From: Microbulbifer taiwanensis
GTDB lineage: Bacteria > Pseudomonadota > Gammaproteobacteria > Pseudomonadales > Cellvibrionaceae
Reading direction: 5' to 3'
DNA: 64,000 nt
Assembly: GCF_014904815.1 (NCBI RefSeq)
Contig: NZ_JACZFR010000012.1
Coordinates: 62,001 to 126,000, forward strand
A program made the position numbers and the translations under genes. The notes below the pieces were generated by a model that was not told where the DNA came from, did not search any database, and saw only the letters and a program-made list of their open reading frames with translations. Every line of letters starts with the position of its first letter. Position 1 is the first letter of the stretch. Shown piece by piece: positions 24,851 through 34,071 of this stretch.

Positions 24851-24917
24851 CGTCGTACCGGCGCACGCCGGTATCCAGTTCAGTGGCAGCTGGACTCCGG
24901 CCTGCGCCGGAGTGACG
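24851..24917. repeat. Dispersed palindromic repeat, family A (double-hairpin form)
   Basis: Two hairpins (TACCGGCGCACGCCGGTA and CTCCGGCCTGCGCCGGAG) joined by a linker TCCAGTTCAGTGGCAGCTGG. The same linker with small changes recurs at 59181 and 61400. Confidence 0.75.
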
Positions 24918-24930
24918 AAATGAGATCGAA

Positions 24931-26634
24931 TCAGGCCAGGCTGTGCACCACCCTATGGCTGCCGGCTTCCGCGTATTCGGTGCTGAGGATATTGTCGATG
25001 TACTTCCACTCCGCCTGCACCTGATCCCTGCGGAAGGTCAGCGCCATATAGCCGCGCTGGTGCAGGTTGCAGTACTGCAGGTCGTCGACCAGCAGTGACA
25101 TGCCCCGGGCCAGTTCCGTCGCGGCCTCTTCGTCCAGCTTCAGGTAGCTCTCCATACCCGGCGACGTGACACTGGGTGTGGCGAATTCCAGACCCACCAG
25201 TTTCCCTTCGGTATCCTTCAGGTGATTGAACCAGGCGTTGTGGGTATCGCCAGCCACTACCACCAGGTTTTTCTGCAGCTCACCGATACGCCTGTACAGC
25301 GCCTCGCGCTCCACCGCATAGCCGTCCCAGGCGTCGAGGTTGTAGGGCAGCCGCTGCTCTAGCCGCGCGCGCTGGGCGTCGCTGAGCGGTTCACCCTTCA
25401 TGCTGGCCGCCTTGAGGGCCACCAGTTCCGGGGTGGGATTTTTCTTCTTAGCGCCGGAAGCGAAGTTCATCATGATCTCCGCCGGCAGGTGCATCTTGCC
25501 CATCAACACCTGCTGGCCCAGCAGCTGCCAGTGGCCGCTGGATTTCTCCAGCGTCTCGTCCAGCCAGCCGAGCTGCGATTTGCCGAGCAGGCTGCGCTCG
25601 GGATTCGCCATTGCCGCAGCGAAGGCGCGGCCGTCGAAGCTGCCGTCCTCGCCGATATAGCCGGCGAAATCGATTTGCTGGTCGCGACCGATCACGCGGG
25701 TGTCGAGCATATGCAGGTCCAGCAGGTCGCCGAAGCTGAAGCTGCGGTAGATCTGCGGGTGGCGCTCGCCCATCGGCGGGCGTATCGGCAGCCATTTGTA
25801 ATAGGCCTGTACCGCCGCCGCGCGGCGCGCGAAGAAATCGCCCTCGCCCTCGTTGTGGTTTTCCGCCCCTTCCTTCCAGGTGTCGTTGGTGATCTCGTGG
25901 TCGTCCCACACGGCGATAAAGGGCGCGGCCGCGTGCAGCGCCTGCAGGCCGGCGTCGGTGCGGTAGAGGGCGTAGCGCTTGCGGTAGTCGGTCAGGGTCA
26001 GTATCTCGCCGCCGTTGTCCGCCGGCAGCGCGCGGCCGATTTCCGCCGAGCGCTCGGTGGCGTAACCGTCGGCCGCATATTCGTAGATGTAATCCCCCAG
26101 GTGCAGCACCGCATCCCAGTCGTCGCTCTGGGCGGCCAGCTGGTAGGCATTGAAATAGCCGGCGGGATAGTTGGAGCAGGAGAAAACGGCCAGCTTCACC
26201 TGCTCCACGCCACCCGCGGGCAGGGTTTTGGTGCGACCCACCGGGCTCTGCTCGCTGGCGCCGACAAAGCGGTAGAAGTAGCTGGTACCCGGCTCCAGCC
26301 CCTGCACGTCGATCTTGATGGTGTAGTCGCGGGCCAGATCCGTCTCGGCGCTGCCGCGGCGCAATACGTCCGCAAACTGCCGGTCCCGGGCCAGCTCCCA
26401 GGTGACCTTGACCGGCGCCGCCGGCTTGTCGCCCTCGGCCGGTGTCGCCCGGGTCCAGAGGATAACCGCATCCTGCAGCGGGTCGCCGCTGGCGACGCCG
26501 TGCTCGAAGGTGACCTCAGAGGGCAACTCGGGGCGGGTCATCGCCTGCAGCGGAGTGGATACCAGCACGCCGCCGAAGGTGGCCAGGGCGGCCTTGATGA
26601 AATTGCGTCGGGTGAATCTGTTCACGGGTGTCAC
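24931..26634 (-). CDS. phoD: PhoD-family alkaline phosphatase
   Basis: 567 residues, probably from a GTG start. The N-terminus has a twin-arginine signal (TRRNFIKAALATFGG), so the enzyme is exported folded. Then comes a small N-terminal beta-sandwich (FEHGVASGDPLQDAVILWTRATP) and the metallophosphatase core: SCSNYPAGYFNAYQ, HLGDYIYEYA, AVWDDHEITND, VLMGKMHLP and VVAGDTHNAWFNHL. PhoD enzymes use iron and calcium and release phosphate from mono- and diesters. No phosphate-regulon neighbours are visible. A family-A repeat lies after its stop. Confidence 0.92.
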   Translation of the reverse strand: MTPVNRFTRRNFIKAALATFGGVLVSTPLQAMTRPELPSEVTFEHGVASGDPLQDAVILWTRATPAEGDKPAAPVKVTWELARDRQFADVLRRGSAETDLARDYTIKIDVQGLEPGTSYFYRFVGASEQSPVGRTKTLPAGGVEQVKLAVFSCSNYPAGYFNAYQLAAQSDDWDAVLHLGDYIYEYAADGYATERSAEIGRALPADNGGEILTLTDYRKRYALYRTDAGLQALHAAAPFIAVWDDHEITNDTWKEGAENHNEGEGDFFARRAAAVQAYYKWLPIRPPMGERHPQIYRSFSFGDLLDLHMLDTRVIGRDQQIDFAGYIGEDGSFDGRAFAAAMANPERSLLGKSQLGWLDETLEKSSGHWQLLGQQVLMGKMHLPAEIMMNFASGAKKKNPTPELVALKAASMKGEPLSDAQRARLEQRLPYNLDAWDGYAVEREALYRRIGELQKNLVVVAGDTHNAWFNHLKDTEGKLVGLEFATPSVTSPGMESYLKLDEEAATELARGMSLLVDDLQYCNLHQRGYMALTFRRDQVQAEWKYIDNILSTEYAEAGSHRVVHSLA

Positions 26635-26770
26635 GCCTGTCTTGTTCTGGTTATCGAAAGTGACTTCACAGCCTAGCGGGGGAGTATGACAGCCCGGCTA
26701 AATGGCAATGAAGCAGAACAGCTGTCTATTTGTTAATCTATCTCCAATAATCAGAATCATGGATCCGGCA

Positions 26771-28264
26771 ATGAAGTCCGCCAATCTCACCCGCCCACTG
26801 CTACTCCCCGCCCTGTTGTTGCTCCTCACCGGCTGCAACCCGGATCAGTTCGCCGGCGGCACCGCCCTGCCGGACGGCTCCGTCTACAGCGGCGATCTCG
26901 AAAACGGCCTGTTTCAGGGCCAGGGCACGCTGACCTGGCCGGATGGCCGGAGTTACGAGGGGGAATTCCGCCAGGGGCGGATGACCGGTCAGGGGCGGTT
27001 TGATTACGGCGATGACTGTGTCTACGAAGGAGAATTTGTCGATGGCGACTTCAATGGCAGCGGTCGCTACACCTGCGGGGACACCGTCTGGGAGGGGCAG
27101 TTCGAGCAGGGCGAACTGCTGAAGGGCTCGGTGCACTGGGATAGCGGTGAAGTCTACGAGGGCGAGTTCCTCGAATGGGTGGCTCACGGCCAGGGCCACC
27201 AGACAACCGCCGAGGGCGCCCACTACGAAGGCAATTTCGAAGAGGGCTACCTGGTGCAGGGCAGCTACAGCGATGCCGAGGGCTATCGCTACCAGGGCGG
27301 CTTCGAGTACTCCTACTACACCGGCGAGGGGGAACTGACCCAGCCGGACGGTACCATCATCCGCGCCACTTTCGAATACGGCGAGGCCAGCGGCGAGGGT
27401 GTGCGCATCCGCAAAGACGACAAGGGCGAGCCGCTGGAGGAAAAGGGCTATTTTGTCTCCGGGCGCTATTACCCCAGTAAAAAGGCCTGGCGCGGCGACG
27501 ACAGACAACAGCGGGCGGCCGTGGAGGCGCGCCTCTATTCCGAGTCCGACCGACTTCAATCCCTTTTCTCGTCACTGGCCCCGCAGCGGCCCGGCGTGCG
27601 CGACGTCTACCTGCTGGTGGTGGGCGGCGACGGCACCTCGCCGGTGTTTGCCAAGGAGGTGGACTGGGTGTCGCAGCGGCTCGCCAGCGTATTCGATACG
27701 GAGCGGCGGCAGCTGCACCTCTCCAACGGCGGCGGTGACAAATATCCACTGGCCACCCGCACCAGCGTGCGCGAAAGCCTGAAGGCACTGGATGCGGTGA
27801 TGGACCCGCAAGAAGATCTGCTGCTGGTGCACCTGGTCAGCCACGGCGGTGACACCGGCGACTTCAAGCTGGCCGAGAAGAAGCTGCCGCTGAACGACCT
27901 GTCGGTAGCGGACGGCAAACAGTGGCTGGACGGCCTCAAAGCCCGGCACCAGTGGATCATCGTCTCCGCCTGCTATTCCGGCCTGTGGAAAAATGCCCTG
28001 GCCAACTCCGAGCGCGCCGTATTCACCTCCGCCGCCGCGGATCGCACCTCCTTCGGCTGCAGCGACGACTCGGAGCGCACCTGGTTCAGCGCGGCGCTGT
28101 ACGGGGATGCGTTGAATGTGGGTGTCAAAGATCCCGCCGCCTGGTTCGCCGCCGCCAACAGGCGCGTAACCGAAATGGAAAAGGAACAGGGGATTGAGGG
28201 AGAAGAACATTCACTGCCGCAGAGTGCGGTTGGGCAGATGTTTATGGGATGGTGGCAGCGGTAA
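26771..28264 (+). CDS. Lipoprotein fusing MORN repeats with a C13 (legumain-type) peptidase domain
   Basis: 497 residues from the ATG that gives a proper lipoprotein signal (PLLLPALLLLLTGC); ATGs at 26702 and 26759 are possible but spoil the signal. Residues ~35-240 hold about eight MORN repeats (YEGEFxxGxxxGxG pattern). After a linker, ~275-490 is a C13 peptidase domain opening with DVYLLVVGGDG, with catalytic His358 (LVSHGG) and Cys401 (SACYSG) about 43 residues apart as in legumain/caspase-fold enzymes. MORN arrays bind lipids or act as scaffolds. The protein should sit on the envelope as a tethered cysteine peptidase. It stands alone, divergent from phoD. Confidence 0.82.
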   Translation: MKSANLTRPLLLPALLLLLTGCNPDQFAGGTALPDGSVYSGDLENGLFQGQGTLTWPDGRSYEGEFRQGRMTGQGRFDYGDDCVYEGEFVDGDFNGSGRYTCGDTVWEGQFEQGELLKGSVHWDSGEVYEGEFLEWVAHGQGHQTTAEGAHYEGNFEEGYLVQGSYSDAEGYRYQGGFEYSYYTGEGELTQPDGTIIRATFEYGEASGEGVRIRKDDKGEPLEEKGYFVSGRYYPSKKAWRGDDRQQRAAVEARLYSESDRLQSLFSSLAPQRPGVRDVYLLVVGGDGTSPVFAKEVDWVSQRLASVFDTERRQLHLSNGGGDKYPLATRTSVRESLKALDAVMDPQEDLLLVHLVSHGGDTGDFKLAEKKLPLNDLSVADGKQWLDGLKARHQWIIVSACYSGLWKNALANSERAVFTSAAADRTSFGCSDDSERTWFSAALYGDALNVGVKDPAAWFAAANRRVTEMEKEQGIEGEEHSLPQSAVGQMFMGWWQR

Positions 28265-28451
28265 CCCACTTTCTGAATACGACAGCCGTAATTTCGCCAA
28301 ATCATACATTGAGGAGTTGGGTTAGAGGCCACTGCCTCGTTCCCAACTGCCTGGCGCCCCCTGAAGCGAAGCAGGCTATCGAACTTGCCAACCCGGCGAA
28401 ATAGCTCGCCGAGCTAGCAATCTGAAATGGCTCTGGCCCGCAAAAGCTATT

Positions 28452-30932
28452 CTATTGGCCAACTTTTATTTCGGTAATTCTGTAGGTTTGCTTAACTGGT
28501 CCCTGATAGCCATCTTCTGTAGGAATGTAAGTCGGCAAGAAGAAACTGTTTCCGGAGTATATGAAAGGTATTCTCGAAGTTGCGTGAAAATACATACCGG
28601 GAAACTCCAGCTTCATTGCCAGCTCATAATTTTCATCATACAGCCTGAACTGGCTGATCCAGGCCCTGTTGACCGAATCAAAGATCTCACCGGCATTAAC
28701 TATACCGAGGCTGTTCCAATCGAAGGCCCTCCCCCCAGTATCATTCAACCTTGCAATTTCTTCCCTGGTTTCCATTGAGTAAATTCTGGCAGTGGCGCTA
28801 TCCAGGGCGTGACTACCGTCCGGTGCGACAATCAATTGCCCGGGATAGGGTATAAAGGTCTCATTTTCAAACTTGTCCAGGCCGTTCAATTCCGCATTGA
28901 TCGTGTAGCCCTTTTCTACATATGGAGCGAGGGCCCGGATGGTGTAGTTATAACCGGTTTCAATAATTGGGTCTTCTAGGGTTACCGATGATAGCTCCGC
29001 ATCGAACACCTCTGCATAGTTGAAATTTCCATCTACATTACGGGTAACGCGCACGAAGATCTGCTCATCGGTGTAGTATCTCAGCACCCAGTCATAGGGT
29101 GGTGCCGGGATTTCTGTCTGTACTGCTTCAGGGTTTTCCTCTGTCAGATCGAAATAATCAATCTCGGAATCCCGGAATATTACCAACAGACGATTAAGCG
29201 TTTTCTGGTAATACACATCGAAGCGCTCTTTTTCTTCTCCCAGGGTACGGGTCAACAGCAGTGGAGGCAGAAATACTTTGCGATTGCTATCCCAGCGGAG
29301 GATGGAACCGACCTTGGGGTTACAGCCGTCGGAATAACAGCGGTCCCAAAAATATGCAATTCCGTTGACATCTACAGTGTGATCCATCCAGTAAATCAGC
29401 TCTATATAGCAAGTTTCCCCATCGCCATCAGATTCAAGTGCGCAATTGGGGTTAAGAGGATAATGATCCTCGGTATCTGCCACATCGTCGTTATCGTCGT
29501 CAGTGTCAGCGTTATTGCCAATTTTGTCACCATCTGTATCGCTGTCTTCTGTGGCATCCATAGGAAAAGCGTCATCGGAATCTGGCACCCCATCATTGTC
29601 ATCATCCAGATCGTTCTCATTGATGATGCCGTCTCCATCTGTATCGCGGGAATCGGTGACAGTTACGGTGGCGTAATACAGGCTGAAAGTTTCACCTGCC
29701 GGGTCGGTAGCTGTTATGGATATCTGCCATTCACCAGGCTCGTCAAAGGCTATCTTATGAATACCGTACCCCGCCTGGTCAACCTGGGCGTAATCGTGTA
29801 TCTCTTCTCCTTCAGCTCCATACCCCTCATATAGGTTCCAGAGTTCCAGCCCTATTGTGAGCAGGTCACCGTTGTCGTCGGTTATGTATTTGCTGTAACC
29901 ACTGATGGTAATCTGTTCACCGAAGTCGGCCGCCTTGGAATCAGTGAACAGGGCACGATCATTTTTTTTCGGAGGAGTGTTGCTCGCACTGAAGAAATCG
30001 AACTTCCCTTCATTCAAGTCGGAAAATCGCAACCGAACCCCGGCACTGGAAAAATTCTGAGTAGATGTAGCAAAGTAGAGTAACTCCAGATCGCGGCTAG
30101 AAATGATTCCAACGTGCTGCATGACACCAAAGCTGTCGCTGGTACCGGTGATATTGCTGCCGCCGGTATAACGGTCGCCGATATCGAAGATCTGCCTCTT
30201 CAGCACTGCCATACCAGAAGACTTGGTCCCCAGACCACCACTGAAGTTTTCGGCATCTGTCAGTGAACTGCTATTCCCCATAGGGAGTTCATACATGAAA
30301 TCTTCCGCGAGATAGAGCTCCCCATTGCGGTTGTCCACTGCCTCCAGATTGGAAACCACATTGATCCTGAACGGATCCTCATTGCTGCCGGGTACCACTA
30401 CCAGGGCACTGCCATCGATGCTCAGATTGTAGGTGGCCCTGGTCGCCGTGAGACCGGAAAAGCTGAATTCAATATCGTAGGCGCCGTCACCGTCGGCTTC
30501 GGAAGTTGCAATTTCCAGCTTACCGTCCAGCACCAATCCATTTTGCAATTGGCAGTCCTGGAACGTCAGGGATTCGGCGGCGCCATTCTCGGAAACCACA
30601 TTGGTCATAGTGCCATCCGCAAAACAGCTTTCACTGTTGCTGCCGTTTCTGCTGGAGGAAAAGCTGGGCGAATCCAGTGGAGAGGTAAAATTGTTGATGA
30701 GCGTATTGTGTACATCCACGAAGGTATAGGCGCTGCCGGCAAAAGTGCGGGTGTTTTCCCGGGTTATTTCTGCCGTAGGCGTAATCGACGCTGAGTCACT
30801 TCCACTCCCCTGCCCGGAATCATTACCGCTTCCGTCACTTGCGCCGCTGTTATCTCCTCCTCCACTGCCGCCGCAAGCAACGAGGGTAAATGCACTGATC
30901 AGAAGTAAGGCTCGAGCGAGGGAAGTTTTCAT
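28452..30932 (-). CDS. Large lipoprotein with thrombospondin type 3 calcium-binding repeats
   Basis: 826 residues from MKTSLARALLLIS, which gives lipobox LVAC; the longer frame to 31037 is not used. After a serine/glycine linker comes a ~380-residue beta-rich region. Residues ~424-504 are aspartate-rich TSP3 repeats (DTDGDGIINENDLDDDNDG and similar) that bind calcium, and the last ~320 residues are another beta-rich domain, perhaps a propeller. Three paired-cysteine spots near 505-535. Outer-surface exposure and adhesion or polymer binding are the usual guesses; no enzyme motif seen. Divergent from another large lipoprotein at 31184. Confidence 0.75.
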   Translation of the reverse strand: MKTSLARALLLISAFTLVACGGSGGGDNSGASDGSGNDSGQGSGSDSASITPTAEITRENTRTFAGSAYTFVDVHNTLINNFTSPLDSPSFSSSRNGSNSESCFADGTMTNVVSENGAAESLTFQDCQLQNGLVLDGKLEIATSEADGDGAYDIEFSFSGLTATRATYNLSIDGSALVVVPGSNEDPFRINVVSNLEAVDNRNGELYLAEDFMYELPMGNSSSLTDAENFSGGLGTKSSGMAVLKRQIFDIGDRYTGGSNITGTSDSFGVMQHVGIISSRDLELLYFATSTQNFSSAGVRLRFSDLNEGKFDFFSASNTPPKKNDRALFTDSKAADFGEQITISGYSKYITDDNGDLLTIGLELWNLYEGYGAEGEEIHDYAQVDQAGYGIHKIAFDEPGEWQISITATDPAGETFSLYYATVTVTDSRDTDGDGIINENDLDDDNDGVPDSDDAFPMDATEDSDTDGDKIGNNADTDDDNDDVADTEDHYPLNPNCALESDGDGETCYIELIYWMDHTVDVNGIAYFWDRCYSDGCNPKVGSILRWDSNRKVFLPPLLLTRTLGEEKERFDVYYQKTLNRLLVIFRDSEIDYFDLTEENPEAVQTEIPAPPYDWVLRYYTDEQIFVRVTRNVDGNFNYAEVFDAELSSVTLEDPIIETGYNYTIRALAPYVEKGYTINAELNGLDKFENETFIPYPGQLIVAPDGSHALDSATARIYSMETREEIARLNDTGGRAFDWNSLGIVNAGEIFDSVNRAWISQFRLYDENYELAMKLEFPGMYFHATSRIPFIYSGNSFFLPTYIPTEDGYQGPVKQTYRITEIKVGQ

Positions 30933-31183
30933 AGGTATTTTCTTACGGAACGTGGATTCGGATCTTACCGGCGGGCATGACAACCGGGGCGAGGATATTA
31001 GTGGATATCGGCCGCTGAATAAAGATTGACCAGGCATAGAGAAAGTGGCCGGGAACGGACAAGCTGATCAAAAAACATACAAAAGTCTACGACGCAAGAA
31101 AAAGCCGCCCGGGCCCTCGCTTCCCGATTTCTGGTATCCTGCCCGCACAAATCATAACCATGTTCCTTGGGGGAGATCGACTC

Positions 31184-33853
31184 GTGGGGCCATTTAAGTT
31201 TTTACCGGGAAATTCAGCCTTCCTCGCCGTGAGCCTGCTCACCGCCATTGCAATGGCGGGCTGCGGCGGCGGTAGCGGTAGCGGTAGCGATTCCGGGCAG
31301 GAGGCATCCAATGGCGGAAGTGGTTCCGGCTCCACCCCTCCCAGCTATAACGGCCCCACCACTGCGGCGCCGGTGAACCGGGATACGGTGCTGGAGCTGT
31401 CCCGGTCCCTGATCGCCGCTGCCGGTATATCGGAAATTGCCAACAGCTTCTGGATTAGTGTTGACCCTGGCTCCAGTAGTCCCAAGGAGAGCAAAAACGG
31501 CTCGGGCGGCGGCAAGGTTACCGTCGAGGTCAAGTCCACCGGCTCCAGCAGCTCCGAGGTAATCATCGGGTTCAATGATTTTACCGAGGAGGGTGTCACC
31601 GTCAACGGCCGGATTGTCCAGAATGTGGAGCGACATCAAGTCAATCAAGACGGAAGCTACTACACCTATATTTCGGGCGATCAATCCTTTGAAAACTTTA
31701 CTCTGGAAACCAGTGAAGAAAGTTTTTTACTGCACGGCAGCGTCGAAGGTGCCGGACCCGAATCTCGTCAGCAGCAGCTCAGCCTCATTCTCGCCGACGA
31801 GGCAGAAAACCAGCAACTCAAACTGCAGGACTTTTCCATAGACAAAACGCTGGTAAGCGGCTACCCATACAGCTATTTCGACACCGAGGTCAGCGGCACC
31901 CTGTATGACTCAGCTCAGGGGAAAATCACTATCAGCACCGAGCGCCCCATGGCCGAGTTCGGCCTGGAGGATAATCGTAATTACTGGCGGGGGCGGCGCA
32001 ACGGACTGATCCGCTTCGAGGGCGAGGGCGAAGGCGAAGGCGGACTCTTCGGTCTGAGCGGCACCTACGCCACACTTCTGCTCGACGAAGACGGCGATGG
32101 CCAGCTGGAAACCGGCACCCGGGTCACCTGGGAGCTGCTCAACAACAGCGAATCCTTTGTCTGGCAGAACAACAACCTCCCACCTGTTTCCAACCCGGGC
32201 GAATCCATTAGCAGCCGAGAGCGCCTGGATACTTTCCTCCACGGGCTCTACAGCCACGACCCCGACGGCAACTTCCTCTCCTATCGCTGGGAACTGGTAG
32301 CCAAACCTGCGGGCAGCGCCTTCGAGCTAGAAAACCCCAGGACTCCATACTTCACCTTCCAGCCAGACCTGGCGGGAGACTATGTTTTCAATCTCCACGT
32401 TTCCGATGGCGAAAACCACTCCCGCTCGACTTCCAGCGTCACCGTCTGGGAAAACCTCACCAATGAAACCTATTCCGTGGAGCAGCTACACGCGGGACTG
32501 GAAGTAAACCGGCTCGACACTGCTCAGCCGGCCTTCGCCCTGGATGCCACCAGCGGCATCGACGGCCCCTTCGACGAAGGCGACGTCGACTGGAGTGCCA
32601 GCTCCGGCGGGATCGGCAGGGGAGAAACCGGGCTCGAGGAGAACAACCACACGCCGCACAACACCGTCTCATCGCTGTCGTCCTATGGCCACATATTCAC
32701 GGCCAGCGCCAGCGGACCGGACTTTTACAGCTCGACCACCATCAACAGCGGGGATGTCCCCATCGCCGTCAGCGCCCGCCTTGCGGGAGCATACGGCTTC
32801 CAATCGGAGTCCGCGGCCGCCGCAGACCTCAATGGCGACGATGTCCCGGATATCGTTTCCCTCTACAAGGTCGATAACACGCAGTTCGAAAGCGAAATTT
32901 TCGTCAACAAGGGAGACGGGACTTTTACCCGCAAAGAGTCGGTATCAGCGGGAAACAAGTTTCTGGTCACCGGCGATCTCAACAGAGACGGCCGACCGGA
33001 TATCGCCAGTTCGGATAATGAGTCAATGGTTGTGGCCATACAGGATGGTCAGGGCGATTTCAGCACCGTGGAAAGGCTGGCGTTCCCCGAATCCCCCTGC
33101 AACCGAGAAGACCACAACTATACCCGGGATATCGCCATCAGCGACGCCGATGGCGATAGCGAAAAAGATCTTATCGCCCTGCGCAGCTGCTCGGAACTGG
33201 AAATTGTCTATTGGCCGCAAGGAGATAGCGGGCCCGGGGAAGCCACACGCATTCTGTTGATGGAAGAATGGGTCGATGCTGCCACCCTTGCAGACGTAAA
33301 TAGCGATGGACGTGAAGACGTCCTTATTATCTACACCAACACCTATACCGACGAAGAACAGGTTCGGATTCTCTACAACACCGAAGAGGGTTTCACGCAA
33401 ACCACCCTGGATACCTCTTTCAATACCAACGTACCCGGTGTTGCAGCTGAAGACCTGACAGGAGACGGTTTGGCCGAGATAGTGATACTCAACGGCAGTT
33501 ATATCAACATTCTCTACCAGGATGAGGCGGGCAACTTTGAAGAAATTACTGAAATTTCCGAATTCGATTTCTCCGGGAGCAAGAGCCAGAACGTAAAGTT
33601 TGCCGACCTGGATGGCAATGGCCGTACAGATATCCTGCTTACAAATCTGTATAGATCCTACGCTGTCATGAACCAGGGAGAGAACAACTTTACTCTGAAC
33701 TTTCTCAGCGAAAAATTCTCTCCGCGGGACAATGCCAGCACCGGTGTAGCAGACGTCAACCGTGATGGTTTTCCCGATCTTGTCGTTCCCACCAGTGAAG
33801 GGGTAGTAATCGGATATGGCGACCTCACCTATTACGGTACAACCCAGGACTGA
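31184..33853 (+). CDS. Large lipoprotein with FG-GAP/VCBS propeller
   Basis: 889 residues from GTG 31184, chosen because GGGGGAG is 7 bases upstream and it starts the lipoprotein signal (SLLTAIAMAGC); the ATG at 31160 has no ribosome site. After a Ser/Gly linker, ~1-320 is an unknown beta domain. A PKD-like domain (~335-430; SHDPDGNFLSYRWEL, GDYVFNLHVSDG) follows. About six FG-GAP/VCBS repeats fill ~540-885 (ADLNGDDVPDIV, GDLNRDGRPDIA, ADVNSDGREDVL, EDLTGDGLAEIV, ADLDGNGRTDIL, ADVNRDGFPDLV), the layout of a calcium-binding beta-propeller. Probably surface-exposed. Divergent from the TSP3 lipoprotein, with which it may share regulation. Confidence 0.78.
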   Translation: MGPFKFLPGNSAFLAVSLLTAIAMAGCGGGSGSGSDSGQEASNGGSGSGSTPPSYNGPTTAAPVNRDTVLELSRSLIAAAGISEIANSFWISVDPGSSSPKESKNGSGGGKVTVEVKSTGSSSSEVIIGFNDFTEEGVTVNGRIVQNVERHQVNQDGSYYTYISGDQSFENFTLETSEESFLLHGSVEGAGPESRQQQLSLILADEAENQQLKLQDFSIDKTLVSGYPYSYFDTEVSGTLYDSAQGKITISTERPMAEFGLEDNRNYWRGRRNGLIRFEGEGEGEGGLFGLSGTYATLLLDEDGDGQLETGTRVTWELLNNSESFVWQNNNLPPVSNPGESISSRERLDTFLHGLYSHDPDGNFLSYRWELVAKPAGSAFELENPRTPYFTFQPDLAGDYVFNLHVSDGENHSRSTSSVTVWENLTNETYSVEQLHAGLEVNRLDTAQPAFALDATSGIDGPFDEGDVDWSASSGGIGRGETGLEENNHTPHNTVSSLSSYGHIFTASASGPDFYSSTTINSGDVPIAVSARLAGAYGFQSESAAAADLNGDDVPDIVSLYKVDNTQFESEIFVNKGDGTFTRKESVSAGNKFLVTGDLNRDGRPDIASSDNESMVVAIQDGQGDFSTVERLAFPESPCNREDHNYTRDIAISDADGDSEKDLIALRSCSELEIVYWPQGDSGPGEATRILLMEEWVDAATLADVNSDGREDVLIIYTNTYTDEEQVRILYNTEEGFTQTTLDTSFNTNVPGVAAEDLTGDGLAEIVILNGSYINILYQDEAGNFEEITEISEFDFSGSKSQNVKFADLDGNGRTDILLTNLYRSYAVMNQGENNFTLNFLSEKFSPRDNASTGVADVNRDGFPDLVVPTSEGVVIGYGDLTYYGTTQD

Positions 33854-34071
33854 TCCCGGCAACGGGATTCAGGCTTCAACCGCCTACAGTGGCGGGTGTG
33901 CACCGTGCACACTCGCTGCTAGAGGGAAGTGACGGTAACTCGCCACGATTACCAAAGAACAGGGCCGGGCCCCGAAAAGGCCGGGAGCCCTACCCGGCAT
34001 GGGGCAGCAGCGGCTGTGCCTTCCCAACGAAGGCAGCGACAGAGCCCCCCGCCACTACCTGCTCACAACCA

